Shown here: piece after piece, positions 46,517 to 57,725 of the stretch | How the letters are laid out: each line of letters starts with the position of its first letter | Position numbering within the stretch: the first letter of the stretch is position 1 | Assembly (NCBI GenBank): GCA_963543015.1 | Contig: CAUTYZ010000007.1 | Location: 22,338 to 86,337, forward strand | DNA length: 64,000 bases | Source of the DNA: Alloscardovia sp963543015 | GTDB lineage: Bacteria; Actinomycetota; Actinomycetes; Actinomycetales; Bifidobacteriaceae | Direction: 5' to 3' | The notes under the pieces: generated by a model | Database searches by the model: none | Told to the model about the DNA's origin: nothing | The model's input: only the letters and a program-made list of their open reading frames with translations | Program-made: the position numbers and the translations under genes

Positions 46517-48962
46517 TTAGAGTTCCTCCCATTGCACATCATGGTTGTCCATCTGCTTTTCCGAATCTAACCCTGCACTAGACGCCGAAACCGACACTGG
46601 ATCAGACGCCGCAACCACTTTCACCTCAATGCGCCCGTTATCCAAGCGAATTGCCTCATACTCGACGTAATCCCCCTGTTCATTCTCTACACGAGTGCGC
46701 GCACTGCTACCCGCATCCGAATTCAGAGAAATTTTCAGCACACAATCGCGCAGATAATCGTAATCCGGACGATCTGCCCCAGGATGCGTCGCCACAATGG
46801 AATTTTCGCGAATCCACAGAGGGATGGAATTGAATCCATGATGCTCATGACGCCACTGACCATGCTGCGAGTGAACCTTCTCTCCCGTGAACCAGTTCAC
46901 CCACGTTCCCGCTGGCAAGTAGTATTCCACGTCACCTTCGTAATTAAATACAAGGAGCTACGAGCAGAGACGGACCGAGCATGTACTGATTATCGAGCAC
47001 ACGAGCCGTACGATCCTCAGGGAATTCAAGGAACATCGAACGCATCACAGGAATTCCCGAACGATGCGCAGTAAGTCCCACGTTATACAGATACGGCATC
47101 AGGGAAAGCTTGAGCTTGGTAAATTGTCGCGCAACTGCTACAGCTGTTTCATCAGGAGAATTGACAATTCCTCGATCAGTATCCGCATCATCAAAAATCC
47201 AAGGAGCGCGATATTGAGTCGATCCGTGGAGACGCGAGTGCGAACCGAGCAATCCAAACGCAACCCAGCGCTTATACACGGCCGCATCAGGGAATGATCC
47301 TTCAAAACCACCGATATCATGGCTCCAATATCCAAAGCCTGAGGACGTAATAGACAATCCCGCACGCAAAGTCTGAGCCATACCGTTAAACGTTGACTCA
47401 CAATCACCGCCCCAATGGACTGGGAACTTTTGGCCGCCTGCTGTAGCTGAGCGTGCATATAAAACGGCTTTTCCAGGACCGTATACGTCCTCAATTGCCT
47501 CGAAAACAGCTTGATTGTAGAGATGCGTGTACCAATTGTGCATATCAAGCCCACGAGATCCATCGAACCAGACGACATCACGAGGGATACGTTCGCCAAA
47601 GTCAGTCTTAATGGCATCGACTCCCTGATGGAGAAGAGCGCGCACACGATCTTTGAACCACGCCGTTGCCTCAGGATTGGTAAAATCGACGATCCCCATT
47701 CCCGCTTGCCTTTGGTCTGTTTGCCACACGTCACCATTGGCCTTCTTGACCAAGTAGCCCTTATCACGTGCCTCAGCAAAGAGAGCTCCTCGCTGAGCAA
47801 TGTACGGATTAATCCATGCGCAAATATGCAAGTTCTTGTCTCGATGCAAACGTTCGAGAGTGCTCTCAATGTCACCAAAATAGCGCTCATCCCACACAAA
47901 ATCTGTCCAATGGAATTCACGCATCCAGTAGCAGTCATAATGGAAAGCGCTCAACGGAATATCGCGTTCAGCCATTCCGTCAACGAAGGAATTAATCGTC
48001 GCTTCATCATATTTCGTCGTAAACGACGTCGTGAGCCACAAACCATACGACCACGCAGGAACCTGAGCAGGACGACCCACAAGAGCAGTATATCGTTCAA
48101 GAATTTCCTTAGGACTTGGACCATAAATAATGCAAAAATCAAGGGATTCGCCAGGAACGGAGAACTGCACGGCTTCTGTATTTTCCGTTCCCACCTCGTA
48201 CGATACATGCCCGCGATTATTAACGAGTACACCATATCCGCGAGAGGTCATGTAGAACGGAATATCTTTATATCCTTGCTCCGACGCTGTACCGCCATCT
48301 TCATTCCAAATGTCAATTGTCTGACCATTTTTCATGTATGTACCAAACCGCTCACCGAATCCGTACACATTTTCACCTACGCCAAGTTGCAGCTGAATTG
48401 CAGTAAAAACATCGGATTCTTCATAAGCCTGGCCATGCTGGGATACTCCGAATTCACCCACAGGTTGAGCCGACACTGCTGCATCTGGTCGCAGTGTGAA
48501 ATGAGCCAATGACTTTCCAAACGACCGTGTCAGTTCTTCTCCGCGAGCTTCAAAGCCCATATTCCATGGAGATCCTTTGACAACGCGGACACTCAGTTCG
48601 CCTGATGTGAGTGAGACAAAAGAGCCATCCTGACCAATTTCTCCATCAGTTTCTCCTTGCTTATCCACATGAACATACGACCGTGATGTACCCTCGTCGT
48701 CCGTATTAAGTGGGAATCCTGGATAACGAGTAGCACCCTTCCAACGGGTAGCTTGAACGCGAATAATTCCTTCTCGCGGAGACGTAACACGAATATTAAA
48801 AGTTGGAAGATTCAACGTATCAGCGCGATCAGTAATGCGACGAACTGGGGCGAGAATGTCTAACTGTTCTCGCTGCGAATCAGCTTGTAATTCATATGCT
48901 TCACGTGCATACAATGCTTCTACTCCATCGCAAAGAAGCCAATATCCATTTGTAAACTTCAT
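46517..48962 (-). pseudogene. GH31 alpha-xylosidase (YicI-like), frameshifted
   Basis: Residues up to SLLVAP are an apparently complete YicI-type catalytic core with nucleophile DAIKTDFGERIP and acid WGGDCESTFNG. One extra base in CCTTG (46952-46953) then brings TAA at 46944-46946. In the next frame the family C-terminus continues VFNYEGDVEYYLPAGTW to a stop at 46517. The truncated product lacks the distal beta domains, so activity is doubtful. The start is ATG 48962. Such enzymes release xylose from alpha-xylosides such as isoprimeverose. Confidence 0.87.
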
Positions 48963-49083
48963 TGTTATAACTTTCTTAATAACGGGATGAGGCAAGGTTG
49001 ACACTATGCCAGGGGCACCTCATCCCTGCCATTACATATCGTGTAGCAATTTTCGCTACGCTTTGCTCTGCTGAAATTACTTC

Positions 49084-49948
49084 TTACTTCACAGCACCTG
49101 TAGTAATACCGCGAGCAAGCGTGCGCTGGAAGATTAAGTAGAATACCAATGTCGGCACAATACTAATCAACGATGCTGCAGCGATAGTTGTTACGTCCAT
49201 GAGGCGATCGCCAGACAATGATGCCACAGCAATTGGGATGGTCTGAGTCGAATTATCAATCAGGAATGCCATAGGAATCATGTATTCATTCCACGTCCAA
49301 ATGAAGAAGACCAGCATCACGGACAGCGTTGGACGCGAAATAGGGAATACAATTCGCGTAAATATCGTCCAGCGGCTCGCTCCATCAATCGTCGCAGCTT
49401 CCAAAAATAGCCTTAGGGAAAGTACCGTACACACTCGAAAGTAAATACGTGCCAAACGCACTTTGGATAACGGTGAAGATGATGACAACTGCCCATGGGG
49501 AGTTATACAGACCGATTTGCTTAAACATAATGTACAGCGGATAGAGCATCGCTTCTTGTGGAAGCATGTTGGCGAGCATGATGAGCAGGACGATCCACCT
49601 GCGTCCCTTCACGCGACCGATTCCCAAAGCAAATGCATTAAACATCGAAAGCGTTACAGCAAGAACTGCTACTAAGCCTGACGTCCACACGCTATTCCAC
49701 AGCTTTTCTGGATAGTTGACCCTATTCCAGAAATTCATCAAACCATCGAACTACAATCGAGCAGGAAGACTCAGTGGGCCAGAGCTGTTATATTGTGCTG
49801 TTGTCTTAAATGCATTCAGCAAAAGCACGATAAACGGGAAAAGCATGACCAAGCCGCCAGCGATAAGGAGAATGAGCACAACCCAATCGCCTGCTGTACG
49901 ATTTTTGCGAGCGCGACCTATGCGCGCATTATTCTTGAACGTAGTCAT
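49084..49948 (-). pseudogene. sugar ABC permease, MalG type, disrupted
   Basis: The start at ATG 49948 has a strong GAGGAGTAAGATC. The N-terminal part (GDWVVLILLIAGGLVMLFPF) stops at TAG 49751-49753; the same frame resumes FDGLMNFWNRVNYPEKLW and the first membrane helices. A frameshift near 49410 then separates VYGTFPKA from FLEAATIDGASRWTIF, the EAA loop that contacts the ATPase. The last part (RPTLSVMLVFFIWTWNEY) is intact to the stop at 49084. One nonsense codon and one frameshift make it inactive. Confidence 0.87.
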
Positions 49949-49952
49949 GATC

Positions 49953-50918
49953 TTACTCCTCATCCTCTTTCGCACTCTTTTCCTGAATTGTGGTAAACAG
50001 GACTGAAACGATGACAACAACGATGGTCAATGCTGTGGAAATTGCTGCACCGTATCCCACCTGTTGCGACTGGAAGAACTGCGTATACGAATAGTACGAA
50101 GGAACAATTGTCGACGTTCCAGGACCACCTCGTGTCAGCATGTACACTGGGCCGAACACCTTCAAAGCAGCAATTGTGCAGGTTAATGCGACGACGAAAA
50201 TTTCTGGACGGATGGAAGGAAGCGTAATAGCAAGAAAACGCTGCCACCAATTTGCTCCGTCCAAGCTTGCTGCTTCATACAATTCAGGGTCTACTCGTTG
50301 CAGGCCTGACATGAAGATAACAAGAGGATAACCAATCTGAATCCAAATCATAATGAGCATAAGGAAAATCAGAGCCGTATCTGGTTTTCCTAACCAGTCA
50401 TGCTGTAATCCACCTAGCCCAATTGCTTTAAACACTGCATTCAGCGCGCCATTTTCTGGCCTGAAAATCCAGCCCATAACCAGCGCTGCAACCGAAATTG
50501 GCAATAGCTGTGGGAAGTAGTAAATAGCGCGCATAGTAGATGCTGTTTTCGCACCAAAACGCTTCTGGACGACATCAAACATCAGCGAGGAGAGCACTAG
50601 GCCAATCAGGATAGGTACGATTACCATTGCGATAATCATCCAAATAGAATTTCGGAAAGAAACCCAGAACGTCATATCTGACATGAGCTTTTTCCAATTT
50701 TTAATCCCAGCCCATACAGGAGGTTTTATACCTCGATAGTCTGTAAAGCTCAGATAAATGTTCCAGCAAGCAGGGATGATGATAATTCACAAAAGCATTG
50801 CAAAGCTAGGAATAAGGTAGAGCCAGAATCGGCTGGATGGATTTCCTGGAATACGCGACGTTTCTGATTCACGACGACGTATAGGTGATAGTGTCTTTTT
50901 CGATGGTGACTTTTTCAT
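49953..50918 (-). pseudogene. sugar ABC permease, MalF type, nonsense codon
   Basis: The ATG at 50918 (MKKSPSKKTLS) begins a normal MalF-type N-terminus, but codon 44 is TGA (50787-50789), inside the first membrane helix (LIPSFAMLL, stop, IIIIPACWN). The rest is undamaged, including ASLDGANWWQRFLAITLP (EAA loop). Restart at the internal ATG at 50684 would omit the first helix. Overlaps the MalG-type gene by start/stop spacing. Codon 44 is expected to be a hydrophobic residue or Trp. Confidence 0.85.
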
Positions 50919-51169
50919 AGTGCACTTCCACGGTGATGTGAGTGACAGTCGACAATAATGTGCGAAGAATATATCCCTATTGCAGAGATATGGAGAGAGA
51001 TAGAAGTACTACAGGTAGAGGCGACATAGAGATAAATGCATACGTGCCCGTAGGTATTTCGGTTATAGGTGAGCGCGAATACATTTACGAGCGAGAAACT
51101 CGAGCAAAAGCATTCGCAGAGCCCTCCCTCACGAAGAGCCCTCGTGAAGAACTCGCGAGTAGATCCGAA

Positions 51170-51221
51170 TGGCAGCTCGGCTGTGCGGATTGGGTACTTT
51201 CACTACCCGACCGAGCTGCCA
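51170..51221. repeat. hairpin between binding-protein and permease genes
   Basis: TGGCAGCTCGG pairs perfectly with CCGAGCTGCCA across 30 bases. In sugar operons such structures shield the binding-protein mRNA and reduce downstream transcription. The rest of the gap 50919-51268 holds no gene. Confidence 0.6.
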
Positions 51222-51268
51222 CATGACACGGAATATTGATGATTACAGCGTAGTTTTTCTACTTGGTG

Positions 51269-52573
51269 TTACTGCTTCACACCAGCTGATTCCACACCCT
51301 TGTCATAATCGGACTTCAACTGATCCAAAGTTTGTGTAACATCCTTTGTACCGTTGACGAGCTCCTGCAGCGATGCATTGACCTCATCGTAGAACGTAGA
51401 CGTTGGCCAGTCTGGGTAGAAGCCGAGACCGTTATCTTTCAAAACGGTATTGAAGAATTCAATCAGTTCCTTAGACTTCTCATCTGTAATTGCTGAAGGA
51501 TCTGCAGCAATTGGAAGACCGCCAGAATTACCCATCAAATTTTGTACTTCAGGACTCAAAGTTATGTCGATGAACTTTGCAGCAAGATCCTTCCTCTTGG
51601 AGCGCTCTGGAATAACCCAAATATTTCCTGAAGAGCCTACAACCTTCTTGCTATCTGGGAAGGTAGAGAAAGTCCAATTGACGTTTGGCATATCGCTTTG
51701 GAAGCGACCGAACCACCAGGTGCCCGAGAAGAACATTGGATAGGTTCCGTTCATGAATGCTTGACCAGCATCCTCTGCCTTAACACCAGTGGAATCCTTA
51801 GAAATCTATCCCTTGTTGACCCAATCTTGAATTGTTTGGGTAGCATATGTCAGCTCAGTTCCATGCCAATCTACGTCACCCTGATACATTTCATAAGAAT
51901 TGATAAACTTCTCGTCAGCCTTGCTCAAAGCGAGCTGCCACCACAAATGCTGCAAAGGATACTCTGCAACACCTTCAGACAATGGAGTAACGCCCTTATC
52001 TACGAACTTCTGCATAGCAGATTCGAGTTCAGCATAGGTCTTTGGAATCTCAATGCCGTACTTATCAAACATGTCCTTGTTGTAGTACATCACGACATCT
52101 TCGCCATAGTTGGTAATTCCATACCAGCTTCCTGACCCCATGATGCCCTTGTCATTGTATTGTCCAGAAGCTGCAAGGCTTCCACTGATCTTCTTATCCC
52201 AGTTGTATTCCTTCACATAGGAGTCGAGGTTTGTCAAAAGACCGTGGCTAGCCAGAAGACCTGCCGTAGCATTTCCCTTGTTGTACTCCATAACGTCTGG
52301 AGCCTGATCAGAGTTCAGAATCTGTGAAGCGTTCTGGCTAATCTGCTCAAACGATTTCTTTTCAAACTGAACTTTTACGCCATACTTCTTTTCGAAAAGC
52401 TGGATAGCCTTGTCCCAAGCCTTGCCTTGAGCTCCACTAGCCTCTTCATAATGCCAAATTTTAAGAGTTTTTGGATCTTTTTCCTGCTCTGCGGAAGACG
52501 ACCCGCAACCAGCCATGGTAAAGAGTGATGCAATTGCAATACCTGCTGCTAGAGCTTTATGTAAACCCTTCAT
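51269..52573 (-). pseudogene. sugar ABC substrate-binding lipoprotein, nonsense codon
   Basis: MalE/UgpB-type protein with lipobox FTMAGCGSSS and KIWHYEEASGAQGKAWDKAI. The frame is interrupted by TAG (51806-51808) between TIQDWVNKG and ISKDSTGVKAEDAGQAF; both sides are in the same frame and otherwise intact. Only this lesion was found. A truncated two-thirds product would lack part of the C-lobe. Start ATG 52573 behind AAGGAG. It is the first gene of the former sugar operon. Confidence 0.87.
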
Positions 52574-52748
52574 TATTTTCTCCTTCAACACCTTTGCTGA
52601 ATGTATACGAGCATGCTGTTATCTTCGTCGACGTAGAGTAGCAATCTCGTGATAATCACAATACCTATGGCACTTTATTCAAGGCAAATAATTTCGATTA
52701 TCTTCGATTTATTTCGATTCTTTTCACCTCCATTCTCTGGAGCGTCTG

Positions 52749-53805
52749 CTACGAATTTTTCGCGTGACTCATCGTCCCCACACTTACAAATTCAGGGGAA
52801 ATAAGATCCACATGTCCTTTATCCGCACGTTTTCCCTCCAAAACTTCTATCAGGACATCAACAGCTCGTTTACACATTTCAAAAGGATTCATCGGGAATT
52901 CATCGACGGGGTGCGCCGTGTGAGCAGCCCCTGTAGTACATGCAGATAGAACGGAAATATCGTGAGGAACATCCAGATTTTTCTCTCGAAAATTTCAAGA
53001 TCGATACTCGCTCCTGGAGTATTTCCCACCTATATAATTGCCGTTGTAGAAGGGCTACGCGCAAAACTTTCATTCATCGCTTTTTCAATAGACGATTTCG
53101 AATAACTATCTAACAATTGGATTCCGTTGCCACGTGATATTCACAACTTGCTTCACGAATGCCGGACATATAGCGCAGCAGATAATTCGACCCATCTTCA
53201 AAAGCAGTATTTATACCACCCAGAAGCAGAATTTTTTCGTGTCCGAGCGAGGCTAACTTTTCTATGGAATCCTTACCCATACGTTCGAAATCAAGGTCAA
53301 CAGACCAAATTTTTTCAGTCAATCGCGGGTATCCTACACTTACCACAGGTACTGAAAGCTCTTTCGCCACTTGTGCCCGCGAATCATCCAAAAGAACATC
53401 TAACAGTAAAATTCCATCCACCATCTTGTGATGAACGACCCGACGTAATTCCTCATCTCCACTTTCATGCATGAGAAGTAAAATATCGTACCCATATCGG
53501 CGAGCGCGTTGCGCAAGAGCTAAGAAAAATGTAGCGTAATTTGTGTAATCGGTATACCGGTGAACTGGTGAACTCAAACCGATGACCTTCGTGCCCTGTT
53601 TGTCCCGTGTGCCGAGAAGCCCTAACCTTTGTGCTTTATTTTTATCTTTGGGAACGTATCCAAGCTCTTTAGCGGCATCAATAACTTCTCGAACTGTTTC
53701 CTCACTGATAGAACGTTTACCGTTGAGCGCATAGGAAACGGTACTCACTGATACTCCAAGTCGATGAGCAATATCTGTAATACTGACATTTTTCTTTTTA
53801 CGCAT
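52749..53805 (-). pseudogene. LacI-family regulator, disrupted
   Basis: The DNA-binding head (SITDIAHRLGVSVSTVSYAL) and first ligand-binding half are intact to CEYHVATESN, where a frameshift (about 53115) ends the frame. In other frames the rest is found: SSIEKAMNESFA to TTAII, then TAG at 53030-53032, then VGNTPGASIDLEIF, another frameshift near 52987, and EKNLDVPHDISVLSACTTG to a stop at 52749. Three lesions in one gene. It would have controlled the sugar operon downstream. The truncated product still has the headpiece and could in theory bind DNA. Confidence 0.85.
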
Positions 53806-53978
53806 AGTGATTTCCCCACTCGAAATATATACGGCTTCAGGTATTCACAGTGTACTCTATTCGGCTTGATGTAAGAGAATTTTCGAATCATTCAAAGCAT
53901 GAGCGACCGCTCTCGGGCCGCTCTTCGCATATCTTCGTATGCACTCGTATGCACCTTCGTACATACCTTAGCGCATAC

Positions 53979-54009
53979 AAAAAAGGTGCACGATGAAGCA
54001 TCATGCACC
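53979..54009 (-). terminator. intrinsic terminator of APC permease copy B
   Basis: GGTGCACGATG pairs with CATCATGCACC (one mismatch) around AAG; six A on the plus strand give the T-tail on the minus strand. It lies about 100 bases beyond the permease stop. Confidence 0.75.
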
Positions 54010-54107
54010 ATTTCGTTTCGGAAAATTGTCGAGAAAACTTGAGGCTTAACCAGGTTTAGCCAAGTCTAGCGAGGTTTAACCCACCCCACCGAACCTACTG
54101 TCTACTC

Positions 54108-55703
54108 CTACTGTTCACTAGCTTTCGCAGCTTCTTTCGCCTCGTTCTCGATGCTCTGTACACTGCCCGAGCCATGACCATTCTTACTACGGTCATTCTC
54201 GCTGTTGCCATTCTCACTATTGAGCAGCGAATGCCTGTACGAGTACAGGAAGTAAATCGCAATTCCCACCGCGAGCCAGACGAGGAAGCGAATCCATGTG
54301 AGCACAGACAGGTAGAGCATGACGATCAAGCATGCAAGCGCAATGATTATTGGCAGCCATGGAGAGCCTGGGGCTTTGAATGAGCGTTCGAGATCTGGGC
54401 GCTTTTTGCGCATAATTGGGATACCCGCGCACACGAGCACGAATGCTGACAATGTTCCGATATTGACCATGTCCGCAAGAACGCTGATATCAAGAGTTGA
54501 CGCGATAACTGCTACAACAATGCTTGATACGATTTGGAGCTTAGCTGGGACGCCGTGTTCATTGGTGACGGAAATTTTCGATGGCAGCAGATGATCGCGG
54601 CTCATAGCAAAAACGACTCGAGTCAGACCGAGGAGAAGAACCATGACGACAGTTGTCAAGCCGACAAGAATTCCAAAGGAAATAATTTTTGCAGCCCAGC
54701 CCGCACCGACGAGTTCAAACGCAGTTGACAGGGATGGATCTTTAACCGCAGCAAGCTGCTTATACGAGACCATTCCAGAAGTAACAACAGTTACCAACAC
54801 ATACAGAAGCATCACGATGCCAAGACCCAAGGTAATTCCACGTGGAACTGTGCGCTTTGGATCTTTTGCTTCTTCAGAAGCCGTTGCGATGATGTCGAAA
54901 CCAACGAATGCAAAGAAGACTAGAGCGGCACCAGAAAGGACACCACCCCAACCGTACATCGTTGCCTGACGGCCAGAAGCCCACTGCAAAAGCGGCTGCT
55001 CAAGCGTCGTCCACACGGATGATGCCGTACCTGCAGCAGTGCTTGCAGTTGTCACTGGTTGCTCGGCAGGGATGAATGGAATGAGGTTGCTCGACTTAAA
55101 GTAGAAGAATCCGACCACGATGATAAAGAGCACCACGCCCACTTTCACAACGGTCAAAATTGCATCAAATCGGCTCGAAATTTTTGTACCCACGACCAAG
55201 AGAACCGTAAAGAACGTAACGATGACAATTGGCGCAAAATCAATCGTAAAGTGAGGCGTTACAGCCCATTCTGTCACAAGTGGAATGCCCATAAGCTTGA
55301 AGAAATCGCGCAAATACAGTCCCCAGTATTTTGCAATAACGGACGCTGCCATGAGCATTTCGAGAATCAAATCCCAGCCAATAATCCACGCGATAAACTC
55401 ACCCATTGTCGTGTAGGTAAATGTGTACGCCGAGCCGGCAGCTGGAACCATGGAAGCGAATTCCGCGTAGCACAATGCCACACCCGCGCACACAATTCCC
55501 GCGATAATAAAGCTCAAAATCGCGCCAGGACCAGCATGGAAAGCAATTGCCTGCGCACCAACCGAGAAAATACCTGCGCCGACAGCAACAGCCACAGCCA
55601 ATGTGGCCATATCCCACACGCCAAGCTCGCGCTTAAGCGAATGCCCCTCTGCATGAGTCTGCTCCAGCGCAATTTCAATAGACTTAACCCTAAATAAATT
55701 CAT
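54108..55703 (-). CDS. APC-family amino acid permease (copy B)
   Basis: 531 residues, clearly paralogous to the protein at 32376-33875: both open with LFR-KSIE, then GVWD(L/M)AT(M/L)AVAVAVGAGIF and share FAFVGFDIIATASEEAKDP-like sequence; I judge most positions identical. Twelve membrane helices. The C-terminal tail (NSENGNSENDRSKNGHGSG) differs from copy A and is low complexity. Probable cationic or neutral amino acid transport. ATG 55703. Confidence 0.88.
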   Translation of the reverse strand: MNLFRVKSIEIALEQTHAEGHSLKRELGVWDMATLAVAVAVGAGIFSVGAQAIAFHAGPGAILSFIIAGIVCAGVALCYAEFASMVPAAGSAYTFTYTTMGEFIAWIIGWDLILEMLMAASVIAKYWGLYLRDFFKLMGIPLVTEWAVTPHFTIDFAPIVIVTFFTVLLVVGTKISSRFDAILTVVKVGVVLFIIVVGFFYFKSSNLIPFIPAEQPVTTASTAAGTASSVWTTLEQPLLQWASGRQATMYGWGGVLSGAALVFFAFVGFDIIATASEEAKDPKRTVPRGITLGLGIVMLLYVLVTVVTSGMVSYKQLAAVKDPSLSTAFELVGAGWAAKIISFGILVGLTTVVMVLLLGLTRVVFAMSRDHLLPSKISVTNEHGVPAKLQIVSSIVVAVIASTLDISVLADMVNIGTLSAFVLVCAGIPIMRKKRPDLERSFKAPGSPWLPIIIALACLIVMLYLSVLTWIRFLVWLAVGIAIYFLYSYRHSLLNSENGNSENDRSKNGHGSGSVQSIENEAKEAAKASEQ

Positions 55704-55881
55704 GATGTCAATCTACTTCGAGGGCTCGTCCTTTTGGAGAGGGTGTTGAAGGGGGATTGCGAGGGGGGGGTGGCTCGGGGTGGCTCGGGTCGGGCGATAG
55801 AGCGACCCCGGCTACAACCATCTCCGTCGTCACAATTCGAGCACATTTCTCAGGTTTCTTTCAGGTTCTTACTGGAGTGTT

Positions 55882-56030
55882 ACTCAGGTTCAGCAGGTTA
55901 TATATATACCAACGCAAGGAACACCGCACAGGAACTTGAACAGCTTAGCTTTCGCAGAAAGCAGCAGAGCAGTCGTACAGACGCTGAGCAGGCCTTCCCC
56001 AAGAAAACTTAATCTCTTCTTCTCTCTTTC
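55882..56030 (+). repeat. 60-bp direct repeat (copy 1) within a longer conserved element, possible small RNA
   Basis: Bases 55882-55941 are identical to 63333-63392. After them both copies keep a CTTTC-GAAAG hairpin (with a changed loop), CAGACGCTGAGCAGGC and CCAAGAAAACTTAAT, then differ. Both are followed by an intrinsic terminator of different sequence. The element cannot be read as a conserved protein, as the copies differ by indels. It may be a transcribed RNA, a promoter with leader, or a recombination site bounding the island. Confidence 0.7.
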
Positions 56031-56041
56031 TCTCTCACAAG

Positions 56042-56073
56042 ATCCCGCTGGTCACATGACTCAGCGGGATTTT
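56042..56073 (+). terminator. terminator after direct repeat copy 1
   Basis: ATCCCGCTG pairs with CAGCGGGAT around 11 bases and is followed by TTTTG. The gap 56074-56417 is strongly AT-rich, holds the promoter of the methyltransferase gene and no ORF. Confidence 0.8.
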
Positions 56074-56417
56074 GAGTTTCGGAATGGTCGGTTGACTTTC
56101 AGAGAGTAGATTGTTCAAAAAGGAGTCACACCGAAAAGCAGTAGAGGGACGTATTGATTATTTCTTTAGATAAGCAGATAGTTTCAATTATAATCACGCT
56201 GTTCATAGACGATCATTTTGCTTAACCCACGCACTATACGTTCATCATGCGTAATTCAGCAAAATCAAATAATATTATTAAAGTTGAAAATCGAAATTTA
56301 TGGAAATATCGTTCTATCTCACCCCCGTTTTCACAGTTTGAATTGTCAAAGTAACAAAATCAGCCATCCTATTATCATTGTTTATAGTAGTATTTAAGGT
56401 GTCTTGAGAGGTTAACT

Positions 56418-57674
56418 ATGCCTAGCTATCTTGATATTTTTGCCGGAGCAGGGGGGCTTTCCGAAGGATTTCTCCGCGCAGGATTCTCCCCAATTGCTCA
56501 TATCGAGATGGATACAGCCGCATGTTACACACTAAAAACGCGATCTGCATACAAATGGCTTTCTCAGCACGGTGATACTGATACGTATAAGGACTACTTA
56601 GCAGGGAAAATTTCGAGGGAAACTTTTTATCAGACCGTGCCACGCACGGTGCTGGATCATGTGCTCAATTTTACTATTTCGGAAAATACCTTACCCGAGA
56701 TTTTTAAATATGTCGATGCTTCTCTTGGTAAAGAACAGCTTGACTTGATCATAGGGGGGCCTCCGTGCCAAGCATATTCTATTGCAGGTCGCGCTCGTGA
56801 CAAGAATGCAATGCTGGGAGATCCCCGAAATTACCTCTATAAGTTATATGCCGAATTTCTTCGCCGCTACACTCCAAAATACTTTGTTTTTGAAAATGTA
56901 GTTGGGCTCCTTTCCGCACGAGATCACGACGGAGAACTTTATCTTACTAAGATGATTCGTCTCTTTAAAGAATGCGGTTATTCCGTCGAATATAAAGTAT
57001 TAAATGCCCATAACTTTGGCGTACTCCAAAATAGAGAGCGTGTAATTCTCATAGGAAAATACGGCGCTCATCAAAACTTTTATCCAGAAATCAAACAGCC
57101 CAAAAATAGTTCGCTAACGGTTGAAGAGATCTTTAAAGATCTCCCGAGACTACATGCTGGAGAAGGAAGTCCCTATCTAATTAAGACAAAGAAATACAAT
57201 GGAGAGTATCTGTACACGGCTGGGATAAAGAACAGTGAATCTGACTACGTTACTCTGCATTATGCTCGTCCTCAGAACAATAGAGATCTCCAAATTTATA
57301 AGCTCGCAGTACATTTGTGGAACAGTAAAATGCAACGCTTGAAGTATTCGGATCTACCGTCAAATCTGAAAACGCAGCGTAACACTACTTCGTTCTTGGA
57401 CCGGTATAAAGTAGTCGCAGCTAATTTACCATACTCACAAACAGTAGTTGCTCACTTATCGAAAGATGGTCATTATTTTATTCATCCAGACATAAAACAA
57501 AATCGTTCAATTACTCCACGAGAAGCTGCACGATTGCAGACATTCCCCGACGACTACTATTTCGAGTCATCCACTGGGAAACCTTCCCGTGCGGCAGCTT
57601 TTAAACAGATCGGCAATGCTGTTCCAGTGCTTTTAGCAGAGCACATTGCAAAAGCGTTATTAGCAAACTGGTAG
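56418..57674 (+). CDS. DNA (cytosine-5) methyltransferase 1
   Basis: 418 residues with the C5 motif set: I (LDIFAGAGGLSEGF), IV (GGPPCQAYS, catalytic C117), VI (FEN-V, 159-161), VIII (LQNRERVILIGK), IX (SITPREAARLQTFPDDY) and X (FKQIGNAVPV). It should methylate a defined site to protect host DNA. AGAGG precedes the ATG. The gene leads a same-strand set with the ATPase, receiver and nuclease genes. It is AT-rich compared with genes left of 55 kb. The target sequence cannot be read from the protein. Confidence 0.94.
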   Translation: MPSYLDIFAGAGGLSEGFLRAGFSPIAHIEMDTAACYTLKTRSAYKWLSQHGDTDTYKDYLAGKISRETFYQTVPRTVLDHVLNFTISENTLPEIFKYVDASLGKEQLDLIIGGPPCQAYSIAGRARDKNAMLGDPRNYLYKLYAEFLRRYTPKYFVFENVVGLLSARDHDGELYLTKMIRLFKECGYSVEYKVLNAHNFGVLQNRERVILIGKYGAHQNFYPEIKQPKNSSLTVEEIFKDLPRLHAGEGSPYLIKTKKYNGEYLYTAGIKNSESDYVTLHYARPQNNRDLQIYKLAVHLWNSKMQRLKYSDLPSNLKTQRNTTSFLDRYKVVAANLPYSQTVVAHLSKDGHYFIHPDIKQNRSITPREAARLQTFPDDYYFESSTGKPSRAAAFKQIGNAVPVLLAEHIAKALLANW

Positions 57675-57725
57675 TGAATAAGTATTAAAATAATAACTGC
57701 CATAGCTATGAAAAAGGATGAAAGC

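Noticed and set aside
47511..48512. 333-residue open frame on the plus strand
   Set aside because: Antisense to the GH31 sequence; the minus-strand reading has catalytic motifs.
55734..56012. 92-residue ORF covering direct repeat copy 1
   Set aside because: The matching part of copy 2 has indels that break this frame, so the conservation is not protein-level.
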